NCBI GenBank assembly: GCA_021734725.1
Contig: JAIPIM010000287.1
Coordinates: 1-5,264 of the forward strand
Direction: 5' to 3'
Source of the DNA: Minisyncoccota bacterium
GTDB lineage: Bacteria > Verrucomicrobiota > Lentisphaeria > Oligosphaerales > MVZH01
Length of the DNA stretch: 5,264 bases
Within the stretch, counting starts at the first letter, position 1. The number at the start of each line of letters is the position of its first letter. Below, one piece after another: positions 1 through 3,089 of the stretch. The notes under the pieces are model-generated. The model searched no databases. It saw only the letters and a program-made list of their open reading frames with translations, and was not told the origin of the DNA. Position numbers and translations under genes: made by a program.

Positions 1-61
1 CCACGCCATCCCACGCATGCACGCTTGCCAAAAGGACACCAACCACGGAGCAGCTGGCGTA

Positions 62-83
62 GTTTTTGCCTCCAAGCAAAAAC
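62..83. repeat. inverted repeat GTTTTTGC / GCAAAAAC
   Basis: Two perfect 8-base arms (62-69 and 76-83) flank a 6-base loop. The stem is AT-rich and followed on neither side by a further T run, so it is a weak terminator at best for the cluster ending at 258; it may be part of a dispersed repeat. Confidence 0.5.
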
Positions 84-115
84 CCTGACAGGTGCGGGGC
101 CTGCGTAGATACCGA

Positions 116-129
116 GCCGCGATAGCGGC
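116..129. repeat. small hairpin GCCGC-GATA-GCGGC
   Basis: Five perfect GC pairs close a four-base GATA loop. It resembles REP-like hairpins, and lies about 130 bases beyond the last stop codon. No T tract follows, so a terminator call is not supported. Confidence 0.4.
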
Positions 130-183
130 GAGGGAAGGCAGCTAAATCAATAGCTAATTCAAGGGATTTGTTGAATTCTCGAT

Positions 184-208
184 TCTAGAGACCCCTCCGC
201 CCTCTAAA
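184..208 (-). terminator. weak possible hairpin after the MORN-type gene
   Basis: In the transcript, UUUAGAG (208-202) can pair with CUCUAGA (190-184) including one G-U pair, around an 11-base G-rich loop. There is no U tract after it. It is the closest stem to the end of the cluster, so it is listed, but it is not a convincing intrinsic terminator. Confidence 0.2.
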
Positions 209-210
209 GA

Positions 211-237
211 GTCAGTCACTCGGAAACGTCAGTCACT
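211..237. repeat. direct repeat of GTCAGTCACT, 17-base period
   Basis: The decamer occurs at 211-220 and 228-237 with seven bases between. It lies 20-50 bases beyond the stop of the MORN-type gene. It might be a binding site or a decayed repeat; nothing else supports a function. Confidence 0.5.
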
Positions 238-257
238 GCTTTTTTGATTCGTGAGGG

Positions 258-737
258 CTACCGTTCTGCTGCTACAGGAACACCATTGGTATACATAACC
301 TCTTTACGTATAAGTCCATCGGGATGAAAATAGTATTCCTTTCCTGTGCCATGGTTCATTCGAGATGTTGCGAGCAGTTCACCATCTGAATTCCACCATT
401 TCACTTCACCGTGCGGAAGACCGTCGTCATCATACGGCACTAATTGAGCAATTTGACCATTCGGATGCCAGAAACGAGCTTTGCCTACTATCCGCCCGTT
501 ACAGAAGTCTAATGATGATTTTTTGGTCCCATCTCTATACCAGGACTCCCATCTACCATGTTGCAGTTTTGTAAGGCTTCCCGATGCGTCACGCTCGAAA
601 ATCCAACTACCTCTTTCTTTTATAGAACCATCAGAATAATGTTCTTCAGAGAGAACACCATCGGGGGTACGGCGACATCCAATCTGGCTGCTAACGCCAC
701 TTACGAGGAAAAATGTCATAATTAAAAATATTTTCAT
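258..737 (-). CDS. exported MORN_2/YwqK-family-like protein, candidate immunity protein for RHS tip 2
   Basis: A 159-residue protein from the ATG at 737. This start gives a clean signal peptide (MKIFLIMTFFLVSGVSS) and an ATGA overlap with the RHS stop. An upstream ATG at 761 would add eight residues and spoil the signal peptide. Cys21 (SQIGC) might be lipidated, but Gln at -3 makes a poor lipobox, so cleavage after VSS is equally possible. The mature protein carries MORN_2-type repeats of 22-25 residues: GRWESWYRDGTKK (about 61-84), GKARFWHPNGQIA (85-108), GEVKWWNSDGELL (110-131) and GKEYYFHPDGLIRKE (132-155), with a weaker one before (HYSDGSIKERGSW). This pattern is that of the YwqK antitoxin family, named after the Bacillus subtilis protein paired with the toxin YwqJ. 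Family and position agree on an immunity role against the Cys-rich tip, outside the cytoplasm. It is the last gene of the cluster in the window. Confidence 0.83.
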   Translation of the reverse strand: MKIFLIMTFFLVSGVSSQIGCRRTPDGVLSEEHYSDGSIKERGSWIFERDASGSLTKLQHGRWESWYRDGTKKSSLDFCNGRIVGKARFWHPNGQIAQLVPYDDDGLPHGEVKWWNSDGELLATSRMNHGTGKEYYFHPDGLIRKEVMYTNGVPVAAER

Positions 738-2695
738 GGTTGCTGGCACCACGCATTGCACCCATCAACACAAATTCTCCTGGCAAATTGCGCTGCTCGA
801 ACACACGGTGTCGGTATACGAATATCACCAATGCCAGTGATTCCGCATCCGAGCAGTGCTACATTATAAATTTGCTCACAGCCCAAGGCACATGCTGCTC
901 TACTACAGTTACGGTCAAGTAATCCAGAATCAGTAAATATTTTCTTAGAACTGATCGTACTGTCACATTCACCCCGCGTGCCACAAAGACCGAGAGTAAA
1001 ATCACACAGGAAACTACCGTTAACAACCACACTATCAGGCATAGATATGCTTGCAGGTAGATCATCGCATAATAGCCCCCCTCCAAAACTGGGAACTCTT
1101 CGCGTCTCAGTGCAAATGTAGTTACACATAGTATCGCATCGTCCAACCTCCATCGAGCTAGAGAGCGAGCAGTCAAACCAAACAGTGCATGCGAGACCAA
1201 GTAGGTCAACAGAACTATGCGTCTGGTTATTAACGAAGCGATATAGCCCATCAGTTCCATCTCTGAGAAATTGCGCATATGCACGATGGTGTGCAGGAGT
1301 AGCAAATAAATCATTTCGAATATGATTCCTAATAAAGCTAACATCCCCCAACGGGTCCCTTGATGGCCAGCGTCCGAGTTCGGGGCTGTAGTATCTGTAG
1401 CCGTAGTAGTACAGCCCGGTTTCGGCATCGAGGTATTTGGTGGAGAATCGGTGGGCGAAGGTGTCGGCGAGGGGACCGGATTGGGCAATGGTGTTGCCGA
1501 AGGTGTCGTATTCATAATGCGCGACGACTGCACCCGATGAGTTCACATATTCGGTCACGTTTCCGTTGGCGTCGTAGGCGGGGTAGTAGGGGTCGCCGTT
1601 TACGATGACGCAGAGAAGGCCGCCGACGCCACCTGCGCCCTGGAGTGTCTGCGAGAGGTCCAGGCCCCAAACATACCGGGTGACATTGGTTTCGATGGTT
1701 TCCTGGACAAGGTTCCAGCCGTCGTAGAGGAATTCAGTCTCGACGCCATTGACGGTCTTGCGGATGCGGCGGCCCATGTAGTCGTAGGCATAGCTGACGA
1801 CCGTGCCGACATTGGAGGCAAGCATCAATCGGTTTTCGCCATTCCATTGGTATGTCCAGCCGCTGTAGCTAATCATGTTCCCGTCATCGTCATAACTGGG
1901 AGCATGCGTCACTCCATTGGCGATGTTGGTATATTGGTTGAGCTGATTGACCAGATAGGTAAGGACCGTTTCGTTCTCGGCATAGTGCTGGCGATTGCCG
2001 ATGGGGTCGTAGGCCCAAGCAAAGCTGTCGGCGCCCATGACCGCATTGGTGACTTCGCTTCTGGCGTTATAGGCAAAGCGGTTTGTGACAACACCGCTAT
2101 AGGAGTCCACCCGCTCGGTGCGGCGACCCAAGGCATCATTCTGATACGCGAACTTGGATACCGTGCCGCCGGCCTGGTTGTGGACCTCGGTCAGGAGATC
2201 CCGGTTGGGCTCGTAGCTTTTCGTCAGGCCTGTATTTGGAATCGAATTGGTCCAACCGGCCAGCAGGTCGGAACCTTCCACGTATCGGTATTGGGCCGCC
2301 TGCCCGGCCACGGAGACGGCACCGAACCGGCCGAACGGGTCGTAGGCATATGCAACCTCGTAGTCCGTGCCAGCGATGCCGAGGCCCTCGGGGCGCCCGA
2401 GGGAGTCCTGGGCGCGGGCGATCGGCTCCACGTCGACCTTCGCGTCGAGCGCGTGCAGGAGCTTCTGCTCCTCCTCGTCGGTCCACGCACGGCCGGGGCC
2501 GGATTTGCGGGAAGTCGAGCGGCGCAGCTTCGTCAGTCCCGCAAGCGCCAGGTGCAACGCCCGCACCGTGTCGGCCTGCTGGTACGGCGAGGAAGACGGA
2601 TAACGCTCGCCGGTGTACGGGTCTACCCCGTCGGCAAGGGCCTGCACGATCTTTATGGCTCGCTCCGCTTCCATCCAGTTCGTGTCAATCTCCAT
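734..2695 (-). CDS. chimeric protein: small helical (Myb/SANT-like) domain fused to truncated RHS core and Cys-rich tip
   Basis: The protein has 653 residues from the ATG at 2695; a GTG at 2707 would add four residues and an ATG at 2674 would remove seven. The chosen start overlaps the lipoprotein stop by 11 bases. Residues 1-95 are not RHS: they match what I recall of a common small bacterial family (ALADGVDPYTGERYP...AWTDEEEQKLL...IARA). From about residue 97 (DSLGRPEGL) the protein aligns with RHS 1 from its DAQGRPVGL onward, sharing AYAYD..GRF, GSDLL.GWT, YDPIGNR, LNQYT, WGLDLSQTLQG and KYLD.ETGLYYYGYRYY. The core ends in DPLG (about 447-450), a roughly 25-residue insertion compared with RHS 1, and SSVDLLGL at about 494-501, then a 152-residue tip. 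There is no signal peptide and no normal RHS N-terminus, so it is either an orphan tip cassette or a relic kept in frame. The TGA overlaps the next ATG (ATGA). Being a fusion is directly visible; being expressed and active is inference. Confidence 0.88.
   Translation of the reverse strand: MEIDTNWMEAERAIKIVQALADGVDPYTGERYPSSSPYQQADTVRALHLALAGLTKLRRSTSRKSGPGRAWTDEEEQKLLHALDAKVDVEPIARAQDSLGRPEGLGIAGTDYEVAYAYDPFGRFGAVSVAGQAAQYRYVEGSDLLAGWTNSIPNTGLTKSYEPNRDLLTEVHNQAGGTVSKFAYQNDALGRRTERVDSYSGVVTNRFAYNARSEVTNAVMGADSFAWAYDPIGNRQHYAENETVLTYLVNQLNQYTNIANGVTHAPSYDDDGNMISYSGWTYQWNGENRLMLASNVGTVVSYAYDYMGRRIRKTVNGVETEFLYDGWNLVQETIETNVTRYVWGLDLSQTLQGAGGVGGLLCVIVNGDPYYPAYDANGNVTEYVNSSGAVVAHYEYDTFGNTIAQSGPLADTFAHRFSTKYLDAETGLYYYGYRYYSPELGRWPSRDPLGDVSFIRNHIRNDLFATPAHHRAYAQFLRDGTDGLYRFVNNQTHSSVDLLGLACTVWFDCSLSSSMEVGRCDTMCNYICTETRRVPSFGGGLLCDDLPASISMPDSVVVNGSFLCDFTLGLCGTRGECDSTISSKKIFTDSGLLDRNCSRAACALGCEQIYNVALLGCGITGIGDIRIPTPCVRAAQFARRICVDGCNAWCQQP
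737..1192 (-). other. RHS 2 C-terminal tip: unrecognised 17-cysteine domain
   Basis: This is the 152-residue sequence following VDLLGL of the second RHS protein. It contains 17 cysteines, spread along the whole length (for example CDTMCNYIC near its start, then single cysteines about every 6-20 residues, CSRAACALGC, and C...CVDGCNAWC at the end). There is no obvious nuclease, deaminase, ADP-ribosyltransferase or protease motif. Such density suggests a disulfide-stabilised domain folding outside the cytoplasm, or less likely a metal-binding domain. The segment IYNVALLGCGITGIGDI is hydrophobic enough to be a membrane-active or buried helix. Toxin function is inferred from position only. Confidence 0.5.
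1388..1451. repeat. RHS core repeat copy A (61 of 64 bases equal to copy B)
   Basis: This stretch encodes the end of the RHS core (the RFSTKYLD...YGYRYY region) of protein 2. Compared base by base with 3743-3806 it differs at only three positions, with no gaps. Sequence on the tip side of it diverges completely. It is coding homology, but conserved enough to serve as a crossover site for swapping tip and immunity cassettes. Confidence 0.9.
1641..1669. repeat. 29-base perfect direct repeat, copy in RHS 2
   Basis: Twenty-nine bases are identical to 4008-4036, encoding the GLDLSQTLQ stretch of the RHS core in both proteins. The identity includes third codon positions, which is more than protein conservation alone needs and suggests recent common origin or gene conversion of this part of the core. 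Confidence 0.9.
2411..2695 (-). other. truncated small-protein domain at the front of RHS 2 (Myb/SANT-like helices, third helix lost)
   Basis: About 95 residues. The first part, ERAIKIVQALADGVDPYTGE, and the second, VRALHLALAGLTKLRR, resemble the front of a small, widespread hypothetical protein family. Its normal C-terminus, as I recall it, reads roughly W(T/S)EEED..L...(F/D)..G.....IA..HGRT.GAI..RL..LG, a Myb/SANT-like three-helix unit. Here AWTDEEEQKLLHALDAKVDVEPIARA is present, but the expected HGRT.GAI helix is replaced by RHS sequence. The piece therefore looks like a gene cut inside its helix-turn-helix. Because its start overlaps the stop of the lipoprotein gene, the donor gene was probably already the next gene of this operon when the RHS fragment arrived. 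Family identity is from memory and unverified. Confidence 0.6.
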
Positions 2696-3089
2696 TCTCA
2701 GTTGCACTATTAGAACTCATCCCTTTACGAGCCTCTCTATCTAGCCTGATTTTGCTCTGGGCGTAGATTCTGTTCTGCTCCAAATCTCCCACGTAGAATC
2801 TTGCGTTAACCCTATCTATCGATAAAACAGCCATTTCTTTCTGAATTTCACCAACAGCGGCCACAGTATCAATTTGTCCGCTGGCAAAAATATCGAGACA
2901 TACAACGGGAGGAATCACAGCGCTGTACATCCCGTGCAAAACGACGCCATCGTTTTCAATAATAGTAATTAAATCCGAGTTTGCCTGAAGGGTTTTTACC
3001 AAATCAACGCCTTGCTGATGTTGTGCCCCTGTGGGTGGAAGACAGCCGCTAACTAGAGCCATTGCAATCATACACAAACATCCTTTCAT
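2685..3089 (-). CDS. small lipoprotein, candidate immunity protein for RHS tip 1
   Basis: A 134-residue protein of no family I recognise. The start is an N-terminal signal, MKGCLCMIAMALVSGC, with a good lipobox (LVSGC, Cys16), so it should be lipidated and, with Leu rather than Asp after the cysteine, go to the outer membrane in a diderm. The mature part (about 118 residues) has alternating hydrophobic stretches (ITIIENDGVVLHG, PPVVCLDIFA, ARFYVGDL) that look like a small beta-rich or mixed domain, and a polar tail. Its ATG overlaps the stop of the RHS gene as ATGA, and GGGAG at 3099-3103 lies 9 bases upstream, so it can be translated both by coupling and by its own ribosome site. Position directly after a polymorphic toxin tip is the usual place of an immunity gene. 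An exported immunity protein fits a toxin acting in the periplasm. Function is inferred from context only. Confidence 0.78.
   Translation of the reverse strand: MKGCLCMIAMALVSGCLPPTGAQHQQGVDLVKTLQANSDLITIIENDGVVLHGMYSAVIPPVVCLDIFASGQIDTVAAVGEIQKEMAVLSIDRVNARFYVGDLEQNRIYAQSKIRLDREARKGMSSNSATENGD

Larger units (their letters stand above)
1..257. other. non-coding flank downstream of the cluster
   Basis: No convincing gene is present; the longest plus-strand frames from an ATG here are about 20-25 codons. It contains two small hairpins and a direct decamer repeat (separate entries). The left 110 bases have the look of a dispersed intergenic repeat, but this cannot be shown from one copy. Confidence 0.6.

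Noticed and set aside
15..20. GCATGC palindrome and repeated CCACGC at the left edge, considered as an attachment or inverted terminal repeat end.
   Set aside because: Too short, no matching end elsewhere in the window and no recombinase or transposase gene nearby.
859..1533. A 224-codon open frame on the minus strand, out of frame with RHS 2, with several hydrophobic stretches that look like membrane helices.
   Set aside because: It overlaps the RHS 2 core end and tip completely, its first part is low-complexity Pro/Thr/Ser typical of a shifted GC-rich RHS core, and the RHS frame has clear family motifs and the ATGA junction. The hydrophobic segments are a by-product of the Cys-rich codons read in another frame.
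2407..2414. Eight bases (CCTGGGCG) shared between the fusion junction and the matching place in RHS 1 (4831-4838), as a possible microhomology crossover.
   Set aside because: The protein alignment that fits best (DSLGRP with DAQGRP) puts these octamers out of register by three codons, so the match may be chance; RHS 1 is also probably not the direct donor.
1847..2713. A 288-codon open frame on the plus strand opposite RHS 2.
   Set aside because: It is the antisense of the RHS core and helical domain; GC-rich RHS genes often leave long open antisense frames. It has no domain signature and no ribosome site that I could support.
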